Positions 1 to 9,717 of a stretch of DNA of 64,000 nt are shown piece after piece. Below the pieces are notes generated by a model. It was not told where the DNA came from, ran no database searches, and saw nothing but the letters and a program-made list of their open reading frames with translations. How positions within the stretch are numbered: position 1 is the first letter of the stretch; every line of letters begins with the position of its first letter. The stretch is from Bin87 sp965220095 (GTDB lineage Bacteria; Chloroflexota; Dehalococcoidia; Lucifugimonadales; UBA3495). A program made the position numbers and the translations under genes. The stretch spans positions 1 to 64,000 of the forward strand of contig CBDCPD010000002.1 in the NCBI GenBank assembly GCA_965220095.1. Direction: 5' to 3'.

Positions 1-1
1 A

Positions 2-691
2 GCGCAGTTCTACACCATCGGCTATGCCAACCTCGACGAGCTCTACGAAATGGTGGACAGCGGCAGACACGCACTGGACGCCTACTACTACGTCACCATC
101 GAAGCAGCCCACACCAGTCACACCCTGACGGGCCTCAAACCATCAACCGGTTACTACGTCAGAGTCGGAGCCCAAACCCAGCGAACCGGCGGAGCAGGCC
201 CTGTATACAGTGGCTTAGCCCCAGAAGCGACTACCGCAGGTCAACACGGCGCAGGCTTCTGCCCAATCACCGGACTCCCTCTCCCTCCCACTGGATACCT
301 CTCCATCACAGACACCACCGTCCACGCACTAGGCAGCACATTCAAACTCAACAGTACCACCCCGAAAACCACCATCCGATTGGGCGACAGACGCTTCCAA
401 CCGTTTGAAGGCCGACAATTCTTCCAAATATGCGGCTCCGTACAAGCGTCACCTAACTCACAAAAATACTTCCTCGCCGGCTACGATTACACCATCGACA
501 CCGACGCCGGATCAGGATTCGCCTTTTTCGATGAAGACACACCTTCCTGGTCCGATGTAACCCCGATCCCCCCTGGCGAAAGTCGCAACGCTTGCCAAAC
601 CTGGGACATCCCCGACAACACCAACACGGTCATAATCGCCCTCAACAACTGGCGAGCCAGCCCTGCCCTCTACAAAGTAGACTTGCCCTAG
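2..691 (+). CDS. FN3-type surface/secreted protein, 3' part (5' end outside window)
   Basis: The reading frame is open from base 2, so the gene starts upstream of the window; the first ATG inside (50) is probably internal. The N-terminal part seen here ends an FN3-like domain (TLTGLKPSTGYYVRVGA, the usual strand-turn pattern). About 130 residues of unrecognised, Thr/Ser/Pro-rich, beta-looking sequence follow, with two cysteines. This fits an exported adhesin-like or binding protein, but no catalytic motif is visible. The TAG stop (689-691) lies inside the CTAG target duplicated by the IS701 element that follows, so the insertion left the protein end intact. Confidence 0.6.
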   Translation, partial: AQFYTIGYANLDELYEMVDSGRHALDAYYYVTIEAAHTSHTLTGLKPSTGYYVRVGAQTQRTGGAGPVYSGLAPEATTAGQHGAGFCPITGLPLPPTGYLSITDTTVHALGSTFKLNSTTPKTTIRLGDRRFQPFEGRQFFQICGSVQASPNSQKYFLAGYDYTIDTDAGSGFAFFDEDTPSWSDVTPIPPGESRNACQTWDIPDNTNTVIIALNNWRASPALYKVDLP

Positions 692-2124
692 TATTACAGT
701 CGCGCTTGACTTTGGTAGGGTAGGCCCATGATTACTGGTGAGAGCGGAGGGGTTGGAAATGGGTCAGACATTACTGGAGGGAGAGGCCGTCCTGGAGGAA
801 GCGCTGGACTGGGAGGCTGGGCTCCAGGAGTTGCACGGGCGTATTGACCACCGTTTCAGCCGTAGTGAGTCTCGCCAGCGGGTTCTGGCGTACCTGCAAG
901 GATTGCTGGGGTCGGTGGAGCGCAAGAACGGGTGGCAGTTAGCCGAATACGCTGGGGACGCCACACCCGATGGAGTGCAGCGGTTGCTGGCGGTGTACCA
1001 CTGGGATGCGGACCAGGTGCGGGATGACTTACAAGGGTACGTAGTGGAGCATCTGGGCGATCCTGGAGGGGTGCTGGTGGTGGATGAGACGGGGTTCCTG
1101 AAGCAAGGCAAGAAGTCGGTGGGGGTGAAGCGGCAGTACAGCGGCACGGCGGGGAAGGTGGAGAACTGCCAGATTGGGGTGTTTTTGGCCTATGGCAGCC
1201 GTTACGGCGCAGCCTTTCTGGACCGAGAGCTCTACCTGCCCCAGGAATGGGCGGCGGACGGGGAGCGGCGGCGGGAAGCCGGTGTGCCGGAAGGGGTGGT
1301 CTTCCGCACCAAAGGGCAACTGGCCCAAGGGATGATTGAACGCGCCATTGGTTCCGGTGTGCCCTTTGGCTGGGTAACTGGGGATACGGTGTACGGCAAT
1401 GACCGGAAACTGCGGCGGTGGTTGGAGGAACAGGGCCGGTGTTATGTGCTGGCGGTAAAGAACAATGAGCCGCTGTGGGCCGACAGGGAGCGCGGCTCAG
1501 CACCGGTGGCAGCGCGGGACCTGGCGCATGAGATACCCGATGACCAGTGGCAACGTCTCAGCGCTGGTGATGGCAGCAAAGGGCCACGCCTCTACGATTG
1601 GGGATGGTTGCCAATAGGGTTCTGGTCGGAGCCGGATCAGGGGGGTTGGCTGCTGGTGCGTCGCAGCATCGCCGATCCTGAGGACCTGGCCTACTACGCC
1701 TGTTTTGGTGTGGGGAAGGTATCGCTGGCGGAACTGGCGCTCGTGGCGGGCACTCGGTGGATCATCGAAGACGCCTTCAAGGAGGCCAAGCAGGAAGTGG
1801 GGCTGGACGAGTACGAGGTGCGCCTGTGGGTGGGATGGCGCCGGCACATCACCTTGGCCCTGCTGGCCCATGCCTTTCTGGCGGTGACCCGGTCCTACGC
1901 CGCCGGTGGCGATGGCAAAAAGGGGATACGTTCCCGGGAGAACTCATCCCACTGACCGTGCCTGAGGTCAGACGGTTGCTATGCCGACTGCTGTGGCTAC
2001 CGCGTGGCAGTCCCACCCTGACCATCCATTGGTCAGGGTGGAGACGGCGCCATCAGGCCCGAGCCATGCAGTGTCATTACAGGAGACGCCTTCAAGAACC
2101 TTCACCGCATGCGCGACTGTAATA
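692..2124 (+). mobile_element. IS701-family insertion sequence
   Basis: Perfect 14-bp terminal inverted repeats (TATTACAGTCGCGC at 692-705, its complement at 2111-2124) are flanked by direct CTAG copies at 688-691 and 2125-2128. A 4-bp YTAG-type target duplication is characteristic of IS701. The element carries one transposase gene. Its right flank abuts an IS5-family element with no host DNA between. Confidence 0.9.
759..2122 (+). CDS. IS701-family DDE transposase, needs a -1 frameshift to be full length
   Basis: DDE transposase that cuts and inserts the surrounding element. Catalytic context is visible as VVDETGF (first Asp), TGDTVYG (second Asp) and EDAFKEAKQEVGLDEYE (Glu region). The start at ATG 759 is chosen for the GGAGG-like run a few bases upstream; GTG 738 is also possible. 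The zero frame stops at 1955 just after an A5G4 run (1917-1925). The expected C-terminal part (LIPLTVPEVRRLL...) continues in the -1 frame to a TAA at 2120-2122 inside the right inverted repeat. This is either programmed slippage or a frameshift mutation; the sequence alone cannot decide. Confidence 0.85.
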
Positions 2125-2127
2125 CTA

Positions 2128-2935
2128 GGGCGTGTTGACATTTCATTATAATGGCCATATGCAAACATCAGACTATCACCAGAACAGTGGGCCAGGGTTC
2201 TCGATTTCTTGCGTGGCTGCACCGGCCTGTACGTTGGCCAGGAAGCGGATTGCCGGCGTTTTGTCGAGGCCGTCTTATGGATTAACCGCTCTGGGGCCCA
2301 GTGGCGACTGCTGCCAGCCGAATACGGGAACTGGAACAGCGTCTACAAACGATTCGCCCGTTGGACTGACCAAGGGGTCTGGGCACAAATGCATCAACAT
2401 TGCTGCGACGACCCGGATCTGGAATACCTGATCATTGACAGCACGGTGGTCCGGGCGCACCCTTGCGCGGCAGGAGCTCCCCCAAAAAGGGTGGCCAGGC
2501 GGCCCAGGCCCTGGGCCGGAGCCGCGGCGGGTTCAGCACCAAGATTCACGTGAGCGTGGACGGCTTGGGCAACCCCTTGCGATTCATCCTGACCGGAGGG
2601 CAACAGCACGACATCACCCAGGCGGAGGGTTTAATCGCCGGTTATGCTGGCGAGCACGTACTGGCCGACCAAGGGTACGATGCCCAGGAGTTTCGCCGAC
2701 ACATCCTGGAACTGGGTATGATGCTGGTCATTCCGCCCCGCTCGAACCGCAAGGAACCCGCCGACTATGACCGGCATCTGTACCGAGAGCGTCATCTGGT
2801 GGAATGCTTCATCAACAAGATCAAGCACTATCGCCGGATCTTCTCCCGGTTTGAGAAGCTGGACACCAGATACCTGGGCTTCCTGCATTTCACCGCCGCT
2901 CTCATCTGGCTACGGTGAAATGTCAACAGAACCTC
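2128..2935 (+). mobile_element. IS5-family (IS427-like) insertion sequence
   Basis: The ends share TGTTGACATTTC as an inverted repeat: left from 2128 (GGGCGTGTTGACATTTCA), right ending at 2935 (TGAAATGTCAACAGAACCTC), with a small gap between them. Both ends sit against TA within CTAG (2126-2127, 2936-2937). The two overlapping transposase frames are typical of the IS427 group. It lies directly between an IS701 and the tip of an IS607 left end, so it entered already mobile DNA. Confidence 0.75.
2159..2918 (+). pseudogene. IS5-family transposase (two frames, plus an extra 5' frameshift)
   Basis: The N-terminal half (VGQEADCRRFVEAVLWINRSG, then LIIDSTVVRAH with the first catalytic Asp) is read in the frame of 2209-2553. 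The C-terminal half (GGFSTKIHVSVDG, LADQGYDAQEFRR, RHLVECFINKIKHYRRIF with the DDE Glu) is in the frame of 2463-2918. The switch falls at a C5A5G3 run (2479-2491), the site type IS427 elements use for programmed frameshifting. A second shift near 2185 separates the apparent ATG at 2159 (MQTSDYHQ) from the rest; it is not expected of the family, so the copy is probably dead. Confidence 0.75.
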
Positions 2936-2951
2936 TAGACATCAGCCGTCC
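2935..2951 (-). repeat. Orphan tip of an IS607-type left end
   Basis: The bases CTAGACATCAGCCG are the same terminal motif seen at the left ends of the two full IS607 copies (14955-14968 and 21420-21434). Here nothing else of the element remains, and the motif abuts the right end of the IS5 copy. It therefore looks like the remnant of a former IS607 insertion whose body was lost or displaced. Confidence 0.55.
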
Positions 2952-3002
2952 CCGAAATATTGGCCAGCGCCGTAGACAGCATCGCCAAGAGGTTTGCAAC
3001 CA

Positions 3003-4889
3003 ATGACAATCGTCAACATCAACCTTAGAGTGGCCTTGGCCGCGACCGCCCTGGGCGTGGTCATTGCAATCGCAGGTGCGCAGTTGTTCATCCTTGGAGG
3101 TACGGTTGCCGCCTACGAGCCAGACGGCTTGAGTATGTGGCGGGAAGACGTTCCCGAACCACCCTGCCCCGGACATGAAGACGTGTGCGAGAACGGCCCT
3201 CCGCTGACCTCAGCCAACCCATACCGATCACACGACCCCCAGGCGCTGGTGCCCCACACTGGCGCCGGCCATCATCGTTTGGAAGGATTGGCAAGCATTG
3301 CTTTGATCAATCGGCAGTTGGCCGCAGGCGATTTTCAATCCCCCGACGGACTGACCGGTGGAGACACGGAATCCGATGCCTCCGGCAGCACCAGCTATGC
3401 GATAACCTCCGAAATAACCGGCCTCCCATGGGTCAGCGACGGCCTGACGACCGCGGAACTCCTTACCAGGGGTTGGTTGGGCGAGCTGCAGGAACACAAT
3501 CCTGCCTTGGTCAGCGCGTTGACGCGGATGCCTTTCCTTCAGGACCACACTCCCGGCGACCTGCAGGCCATCCAGACCCTCACGCTGATTTCGGCCGGAA
3601 CTTCCCAAATCGCTCCGAACCCGGAATACGCAACGGCCATAGCCACTTATGCCGCATTCGCCGATGGTGGCGGCATTGACAACACCGAGGCCAAAATCAT
3701 CGCCGTTACGAGCATCCCGTACCTCAGTGGCGGAACCGACCTCGTATTTTTGCTCGCCGACTACGGAACTGTCGAGGAGGCAAACACCGTTGGCCAGTAC
3801 GGCAACCAGGTGAACTTCGCCATCATCAGGTTGATAACGTCCCGCCTGGACAGTGAACTGATGCTGTCGGCAACCACCGCCACCCAGGATTCTGAGACAC
3901 TGATGGGGCAGGCTCTGCCCGTCGACTTCGTAGGAATACTCGTCGCAGACTCGTCAGACTTTGCTGGAGCCAACAACAGCATCCATATTCAGGTTGACGC
4001 AGGCTACGACGGAACTTACACCGACCGGAGTCGACAGCGCACCGTTGCCCATGAGATCGCCCACTACTGGTGGGGGGCCGGAGGTGTCCCCGGTCACGAG
4101 GATTGGATTTCCGAAGGGGCAGCGGGGTACGTGGGTGCCTACTCGGTGAGGAGCCAGTTCGAAGACAGCGGTCTCAGTACGGTTTACTATCCTTGCCCTT
4201 ACTACCGCGCCATCGAGCACCTGCGCGCTGACAATCCGGACTATGAACTCTCCTACGGCAGCCTCTGCAACTACCCGTTGGGCGAAGGACTGTTCATCAA
4301 CCTTGACCGCAGCATGAGCGATACCGCCTTCGCCGCCGCCTTCCGCAGCTTGCACCAGCGCCTCTCCACCTACGAACAGGACAACATTGACCAGGGCCTC
4401 AGCTTGGTGCGCGCGTTCTGTCCACAATGCCTGCAGACCGTTGCGAGTTTGGACAATGTCGGCCACACGCTGGCCCGCCGGTACGGCGAGAAAATATTCA
4501 CCGACAGTAGCGAGCCCTCCGGATCCATCACGGGACTCGGCAGTGCGCAAACTGCGGGAATCCAGGACGACTCCGGCGCAAATCGTCAGGATGGAATAGC
4601 CGAAGTATCTGCCAGCAGCCCGGACCAACGGCGCTGGCTCACGGTCACATTCAGCGGCGTGTCCAACCCGCCGGAAACCGTCATGGTCGCAGTGCGGCAA
4701 TACCATGAAGACCGGTATCCCTACTACTCCTTCTGGCAGGAGCGGAAAGTCTACAGCGAGGACGATCAAGCTCGGTTCTACGTTTACCTGGGCAACCCAA
4801 TCCGGCGGCCCATTGGCCATCATTGGGTGTACGTGTACAACGAAAACAGGGAGAAAATCGCAGAGGCGGAGTACCAGGTTCTCCCGTAG
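3003..4889 (+). CDS. Secreted M1-like (gluzincin) zinc metallopeptidase
   Basis: A 628-residue protein with an N-terminal hydrophobic segment (about residues 8-30), consistent with export or membrane anchoring. HEIAHYWW near residue 350 gives the HExxH zinc site, and WISEGAAGYV about 16 residues later supplies the third ligand Glu, a gluzincin arrangement resembling M1 aminopeptidases (usual spacing 18). The flanks match no recognised family; a C-terminal beta-rich region may be a binding domain. ATG 3003 is preferred over TTG 2994 because AAGAGG (2987-2992) lies 10 bases upstream. The upstream region is IS debris, so its promoter may be disturbed. The stop abuts an IS110 left end. Confidence 0.7.
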   Translation: MTIVNINLRVALAATALGVVIAIAGAQLFILGGTVAAYEPDGLSMWREDVPEPPCPGHEDVCENGPPLTSANPYRSHDPQALVPHTGAGHHRLEGLASIALINRQLAAGDFQSPDGLTGGDTESDASGSTSYAITSEITGLPWVSDGLTTAELLTRGWLGELQEHNPALVSALTRMPFLQDHTPGDLQAIQTLTLISAGTSQIAPNPEYATAIATYAAFADGGGIDNTEAKIIAVTSIPYLSGGTDLVFLLADYGTVEEANTVGQYGNQVNFAIIRLITSRLDSELMLSATTATQDSETLMGQALPVDFVGILVADSSDFAGANNSIHIQVDAGYDGTYTDRSRQRTVAHEIAHYWWGAGGVPGHEDWISEGAAGYVGAYSVRSQFEDSGLSTVYYPCPYYRAIEHLRADNPDYELSYGSLCNYPLGEGLFINLDRSMSDTAFAAAFRSLHQRLSTYEQDNIDQGLSLVRAFCPQCLQTVASLDNVGHTLARRYGEKIFTDSSEPSGSITGLGSAQTAGIQDDSGANRQDGIAEVSASSPDQRRWLTVTFSGVSNPPETVMVAVRQYHEDRYPYYSFWQERKVYSEDDQARFYVYLGNPIRRPIGHHWVYVYNENREKIAEAEYQVLP

Positions 4890-5146
4890 CAATATTATGC
4901 CCGTGTCCGGCCTGTGCTGAGGCGACTAACTGATGAGTCGGCCCAAGGATGTATGCTCATGGCGAGGCGTGTCGTCCGGACGAAGACCGAGCAGACTCTG
5001 GTGCGTATTGCCCGACCCGTAGCATGGTCCGGGAGCCTTACGACGGCATCATTGGTGAAGCCCCGATCGGGGCGATCCCGTTGGGGAGAGTGGCTACAGT
5101 CCGCGGCTCCCTCCGGCGACACGCCTACGCGGCAATGGTAGAGGCG
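4890..5146 (+). ncRNA. Candidate bridge-RNA region of IS110 copy 1
   Basis: This roughly 255-base non-coding leader between the element's left end and the recombinase start is strongly conserved with the same region of copy 3 (35981-36235), although no protein frame explains the conservation. IS110-family elements are known to encode a structured bridge RNA in a non-coding end, with loops that pair with target and donor DNA. Short inverted segments are visible, such as CCCCGATCGGGG near 5072. The RNA boundaries and guide loops are not determined here. Confidence 0.5.
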
Positions 5147-5867
5147 ATGATGAGCAGACTCCAGAGCAACGCAAAACCGGAAGGGCTGTCCCAGCTGAAC
5201 CTGAACGCGGCGGGCATCGACGTGGGCGCCACCAGCCACTATGTGGCGGTGCCCGCCGACCGGGCGGAGCAGCCGGTGCAGGAGTTTGAAGCTTTCACGG
5301 CGGACCTGTACCGTTTGGCCGACTGGCTGGCGGAGTGCGGTGTGGAGACCGTGGTCATGGAGTCCACCGGCGTGTACTGGATTCCGCTGTTCGGGGCGCT
5401 GGAAGAACGGGGCTTCCAGGTGATGCTGGTGGACCCCAGACGCATCAAGAACGTGCCTGGTCGCAAGACCGACGTGCTGGACTGCCAGTGGCTGCAGCAG
5501 TTGCACACCTACGGCCTGCTGTCGGGGGCCTTCCGTCCTGAAGCGGACATCCGACGCTTACGCAGTTACCTGCGGCAGCGGGTCATGCTGGTGCAGTACG
5601 CATCCCACCATATCCAGCACATGCAGAAGGCGCTGACCCAGATGAACGTGAAGCTCCACCACGTCATCAGCGATATCACCGGCAAGACCGGCACGGAAAT
5701 CATCGAGGCCATCGTGAGCGGCCAACGGGACCCGCGACAACTGGCGCAATTGCGCGACCCCAGGATCAAGGCCGACGAGGCGACCATCGCCAAGTCGCTG
5801 CAAGGCCACTGGCGGGAAGAGCACATCTTCGAGCTGACCCAGGCCCTGGAGCTGTACCGGTTCTATC
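5147..5867 (+). pseudogene. IS110 recombinase, N-terminal DEDD half
   Basis: The N-terminal RuvC-like DEDD domain is present: AAGIDVGATSHY (Asp), VVMESTGVYWIPLF (Glu) and GRKTDVLDCQWLQ (Asp pair). The frame runs into the inserted DDE element after LYRFY, whereas intact copy 3 continues QDKIAECDREIE. Start ATG 5147 corresponds to the double ATG used by the intact copies. The C-terminal transposase_20 domain with the catalytic Ser is absent, so this copy cannot work alone. Confidence 0.85.
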
Positions 5868-7325
5868 CTGGGCTTTGCACATTTCAAGCCGCGTAGGCGA
5901 GTGAATCTACAAGTCGGTGGTACTGGGCACGCGGGACTTTCCATATATCCGGTTCTGCGTCGGACAGTGAAAAACCCTCCGACGCCAGCCACAAGTGGCG
6001 GCGCACCAGGGCGATGGCGTCCACGAAGGTTGGCGACGGTTTGTCGTACCAGGCCGCGGTGCGATGGCTCATGGGCCGTTGTTCCTGCATCAAGTGAGCC
6101 GCCAGGGTGGTCCAGGAGAAGAGTCCCATCAGGATTGGCGTGGTGCGGGCGATGGCACGATCCGACCACTGGCGTTGGGTCTCCACGCCCAGGTGAGCGC
6201 GCACTTCCTGGAAGGTCACCTCCAGTTGCCAGCGCAGCACAAACCATTCCAGAATCTGGGTCGGGTCCACGGCCAGGTCAGTGCACAGCAGAGCCTGTGT
6301 GGCGAATTCACCCTGGGGGTCCCTAACCAAGACCCAGCGGATGGGCACGGGTGGCTTGCCCGAGCGGTACCAGACCGCAGTTTGCGAGGTGAGTTCCACC
6401 GTGCGGGTAGTGCCGTTGTACCAGGCTGCCGACACCTCGACCCATGACACGGTGGGCAAGTCCAGGAGTGCCTTCAGCGCGGGCAGCCGTCGGCCTTTCA
6501 GCGGAGGCCGACCGTTCTGACCGGGCTGACGGGGTGGGGCCGGTTCATAAAGGGCGGCGTCCAGGCGCAAGCGGGCGATGAGGGTAACGGGTTGAGCCAA
6601 CGATTGGCAGCAGTGGAGCAGGTCCAGGACGGCGTAGCCGCCGTCGCCCACCAGCACCAGGGAGCGCTGCGGCAGCCAGCGGCGCAGTTGCAGGACCATC
6701 TGGCGCGCCCAGTCGGTGAGTTTTTTGTGCCGGCGTCCGCGCTGCCGGTAGTAGCGCGCCGAGGGCGCCAGCACGGTGAGAAAGGGCAAGGCCCAATAAC
6801 GTCCCGCCCAGGGGACGTGGCCCAGCCACATCAGGGAGATCCAGCGCAGACCGCTGGCCTTGACCAGGTGGCTCCGGCTGGAACGTACCCCGTCGCGGTA
6901 CATGCCCAGGGATTTGATTTTAGGGCCGCGGCGCCGTTCCAGGGTCTCGTCGATGCCGAAGATCAACGGACCATCGCCCTGATCCAGGTGCTGGAGTAGC
7001 AGCAACAGCAGGATGCGTGCCGCCTCACGGGGCGACCACACCGCCCGATTGAGCACCTGGTGGTAGCGAGCGTAGTTGCGGTCGTCGCTGAGTCCCATGA
7101 CACGGAGCGCCGCAGCCACGGTGCGTTGGCCCGGGGCCAGTATCGCGCCGACCAACAGGATTTGGGCTTTCAGCCAAGTCGGGCTGCGAAACAGCGTGGC
7201 GAAGGGATTGAGTACGGGTTCAATGGCATCGGGCAGGGTGAGCATGGCTGGACCTCTCGTGAGAAGTGGGGTCCGGCCAGCTTACCCTGTCCTTATAATT
7301 TATCTAGCTTTTGTGCAAAGTCGAG
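5868..7325 (-). mobile_element. DDE insertion sequence inside IS110 copy 1 (family not assigned)
   Basis: Terminal inverted repeats share CTTTGCACA (left CTGGGCTTTGCACA at 5868, right complement ending at 7325). The element is bounded by a 5-bp direct repeat CTATC (5863-5867 and 7326-7330). Comparison with intact IS110 copy 3, which has a single CTATC at this place, confirms the junctions. Confidence 0.88.
5884..7245 (-). CDS. DDE transposase (IS4/IS701-like superfamily)
   Basis: A 453-residue full-length transposase. FGIDETLERRRG supplies the first catalytic Asp, VLVGDGGYAVLDLL the second, and ILEWFVLRWQLEVTFQEVRAHLG the Glu in the usual W-x-x-E/E context. Start ATG 7245 follows the right terminal repeat with a short leader. 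The protein looks intact with no frameshift. Family placement between IS701-like and IS4-like groups is uncertain, because the 5-bp target duplication fits neither well. It is the only unbroken transposase in the nested pile at 4.9-11.3 kb. Confidence 0.82.
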   Translation of the reverse strand: MLTLPDAIEPVLNPFATLFRSPTWLKAQILLVGAILAPGQRTVAAALRVMGLSDDRNYARYHQVLNRAVWSPREAARILLLLLLQHLDQGDGPLIFGIDETLERRRGPKIKSLGMYRDGVRSSRSHLVKASGLRWISLMWLGHVPWAGRYWALPFLTVLAPSARYYRQRGRRHKKLTDWARQMVLQLRRWLPQRSLVLVGDGGYAVLDLLHCCQSLAQPVTLIARLRLDAALYEPAPPRQPGQNGRPPLKGRRLPALKALLDLPTVSWVEVSAAWYNGTTRTVELTSQTAVWYRSGKPPVPIRWVLVRDPQGEFATQALLCTDLAVDPTQILEWFVLRWQLEVTFQEVRAHLGVETQRQWSDRAIARTTPILMGLFSWTTLAAHLMQEQRPMSHRTAAWYDKPSPTFVDAIALVRRHLWLASEGFSLSDAEPDIWKVPRAQYHRLVDSLAYAA

Positions 7326-7330
7326 CTATC

Positions 7331-7420
7331 AGGATAAGATTGCCGAGTGCGACCGGGAGATTGAAGCCCAGCTGGAACGGTTCGAGGACCGCAGCGACGG
7401 TGTGCCTCCGGCTCCCAATG
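7331..7420 (+). pseudogene. IS110 copy 1, middle fragment
   Basis: Ninety bases continue the IS110 reading frame (DKIAECDREIEAQLERFEDR) exactly where the DDE element ends, and stop where the ISAs1 element begins after GCTCCCAATG. They match intact copy 3 at 36961-37048 almost base for base. Alone they encode nothing functional. Confidence 0.85.
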
Positions 7421-7431
7421 CAGGGCAATCG

Positions 7432-7482
7432 CATTTCATTGGGATAGGACTTTGAGCAGGTAATCGAAGTCCCATCCGGCCT
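7432..7482 (-). pseudogene. ISAs1 transposase, detached C-terminal tail
   Basis: The minus strand reads KKAGWDFDYLLKVLSQ and a stop. This is the normal continuation of the ISAs1 transposase at 10102-11199, which ends artificially within IS256. The stop lies just inside the ISAs1 terminal repeat. Confidence 0.8.
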
Positions 7483-8465
7483 TTTTGCGTAGTAGAGTAC
7501 CGGGAGGTGGTGTAAGAGTTAGGCGGTTGGCAAAACGCTGACCACCGCGTCATCCTTGTGGAATCACAACAACCCAACCAAGGAGAACGACGGTGGTCAA
7601 ACAGAGCATGGATCTTTTGGAATTATTACGCAAGCGTGGTATGGACGGAGACGTGGACTTGCTGCGGGAAGCCCTGCGGGTCCTGGTGGACGGCATCATG
7701 GACGCCGAGGTTTCCGCCCAGATCGGCGCTGAGCACGGCGAACGCAGCCCGGAGCGGGTCACCTACCGCAACGGCTACCGCAACCGCACCTGGGACACCC
7801 GCGTCGGCACCATGGCGTTGCACATTCCCAAGCTGCGGGAGGGCAGCTACTTCCCCAGCCTGCTGGAACCGCGGCGGCGCAGCGAGAAGGCTCTGCTGGC
7901 CGTCATCCAGCAAGCCTATGTAGAAGGCGTGTCCACTCGGCGGGTGGACGATCTGATCAAGGCCCTGGGTTGCGACGGCATCTCCAGCAGCCAGGTGTCG
8001 CGCATCTGCGAGCAACTGGATGAAGTGGTGGAGAGTTTCCTGGGTCGGCCCCTGGACGGCGGTCCCTACCCCTACGTCTGGCTGGACGGCCTGACGCAGA
8101 AGGTTCGGGAGGGCGGCCGCATCGTCAACGTCTGCGTAGTGGTGGCGACGGGGGTCAATGCCGACGGGCAGCGGGAGATTCTGGGTATGGACGTGGGCGC
8201 CAGCGAGGACGGCGCCTTCTGGCTGGCCTTCCTGCGGTCGCTGACCGCTCGGGGGCTCAGCGGGGTGGAACTGGTTACCTCCGATGCCCACCAGGGGCTG
8301 AAGAACGCCATCGCCGCGGTGTTTGCTGGAGCCAGCTGGCAGCGCTGCCGCACTCACTTCATGGCCAACCTGCTCACCCGAGTGCCCAAGCGCGCCCAAC
8401 CTGGCGTGGCCACCATGGTACGCACCATCTACCAGCAACTGTCTCCCGCCGAGGTCCACGGCCAA

Positions 8466-9613
8466 CTAAACCAAAGCCAAGGTGGGATGTGCATTTGCCG
8501 GGTGTTGGGAATCGGGGCGGGAGTCTCGCGGGGGTGTTTCGGCCCTTGATTGCAGGACCGTCCGGCAGCGCCGTCTCACCTCGTCTTTCCGGCTGGACAG
8601 CCCGGCCAGGAATTTGCCGACCCTCTCCTGCACCGCCGCCCTGCTCCCCAGGCACAGATTGCCCGTGACCTCCTCTCTCGCCCAACCCCAGACAGCCTCA
8701 TCGGCGTTGAAGTCCGGGCTGTAGCCCGGCAGGTTCACCAGCCTCAGCTCCAGCTCAGGCGTCCTGAGGTACTCCCGCACCGCTTCCCCACGATGCGCCG
8801 GCGCGTTGTCCCAGATGACCCGCAGCGGCCCGGGATGCTTTTCCTTCAGTTGCGTCAGGAAGGCAACCGAGGTCCCGCTGTTGCTGTTGCCCTCCAGTTC
8901 CATCCATTCCACCTCGCCCGTCTCCAGGCACACCGCCGAATAGTAGCTGGCCTGCTCCCCATACCGCGGGCTATTGGAGTCCACCAACGCAGGCTTACCC
9001 TTCAGCACCCACTTGCCCCGCAATTCCGCGTCCGCCCGGAAGTGGGCCTCGTCGGCAAAGAATATCCTGGCTCCAGTCCGTTGGGCCTCCTCCCACAGGA
9101 CGGCGTACTCCGCCACGAAGGTCTCCCGCTTGGACTCATCAGCCTTGAGCAGCCGCTTCTTGGGGCGCTTGAAGGCAAACCCCAGCCGGTGAAGCCAGTT
9201 CAGGCAACTGCTGCGGCTCAGGCTGATGCCAAACCGTTCTGAAACAAACTGACGCACCACCTTCCAATACCAGTTGGCCATTACGATGCCCGCTGTGGCG
9301 GGCGGTTGCTCCACCGCCCCTTTCAACTCCTCCTGCTGCGCCTGGTCAAGGGCGGGGGGGAACCACCGGTCTGCTCGAATAGCAGGGCCGCAGGCCCTCC
9401 CTCGCCGAAGGCCGACGCCCAACGTCCGATAGTGTGGGGGTCCCGCTCCAGCGCCTCCGCCGTCGCCGCTGCCGTCAAGCCCTGGGCCAGCAGCAGGATG
9501 GCGTACCACCTTTCCCGCTCCCGGGGTGTGGGAGCCAGAATCATTCGCCGCCGCAAGTCCTTGACTCCCATCTGCCATTGTTCCAGAGACCGGTCTATCT
9601 CCCTCACGCCCAT
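8466..9613 (-). CDS. IS630-family transposase in two frames
   Basis: The N-terminal helix-turn-helix part (LLLAQGLTAAATAEALERDP) is read to 9323. The C-terminal catalytic part is in another frame: RIFFADEAHFRAD (Asp), RVIWDNAPAHRGE (Asp) and GYSPDFNADEAVWGW (Glu). The change of frame falls at a run of seven C on the coding strand (9354-9360), a plausible programmed slip site, since several IS630 relatives are made by frameshifting. The TAG stop is completed by the TA target duplication. The start near 9613 is uncertain. Confidence 0.82.
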
Positions 9614-9717
9614 CACCAACCCCTCGTAATTTCTGAGACCAGCTACCTCGGTTCCTTCACAAAGGTTCCTGCACAAATTTACCCCATGCGTCTGCGCATT
9701 TCACCTTGGCTTTGGTT
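8469..9717 (-). mobile_element. IS630-family element inside IS256
   Basis: Terminal inverted repeats share AACCAAAGCCAAGGTG. The element lies between TA dinucleotides at 8467-8468 and 9718-9719, the TA duplication diagnostic of IS630/Tc1. The interrupted IS256 frame is rebuilt exactly by its removal. Confidence 0.9.

Larger units (their letters stand above)
4888..5867 (+). mobile_element. IS110-family element, copy 1 (left part, broken by other IS)
   Basis: The left end begins AGCAATATTATGCCCGTG at 4888, identical to copy 3 at 35978. The element is cut at 5867 by the DDE element at 5868-7325. It resumes at 7331-7420, is cut again by ISAs1 (7421-11275), and only about 20 bases after 11286 still match before homology is lost. 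The C-terminal transposase half and right end are therefore missing. Confidence 0.8.

Noticed and set aside
3954..4892. 312-residue minus-strand open frame
   Set aside because: Antisense of the metallopeptidase gene, which has a zinc site and a ribosome-binding site; no motif in the antisense product.
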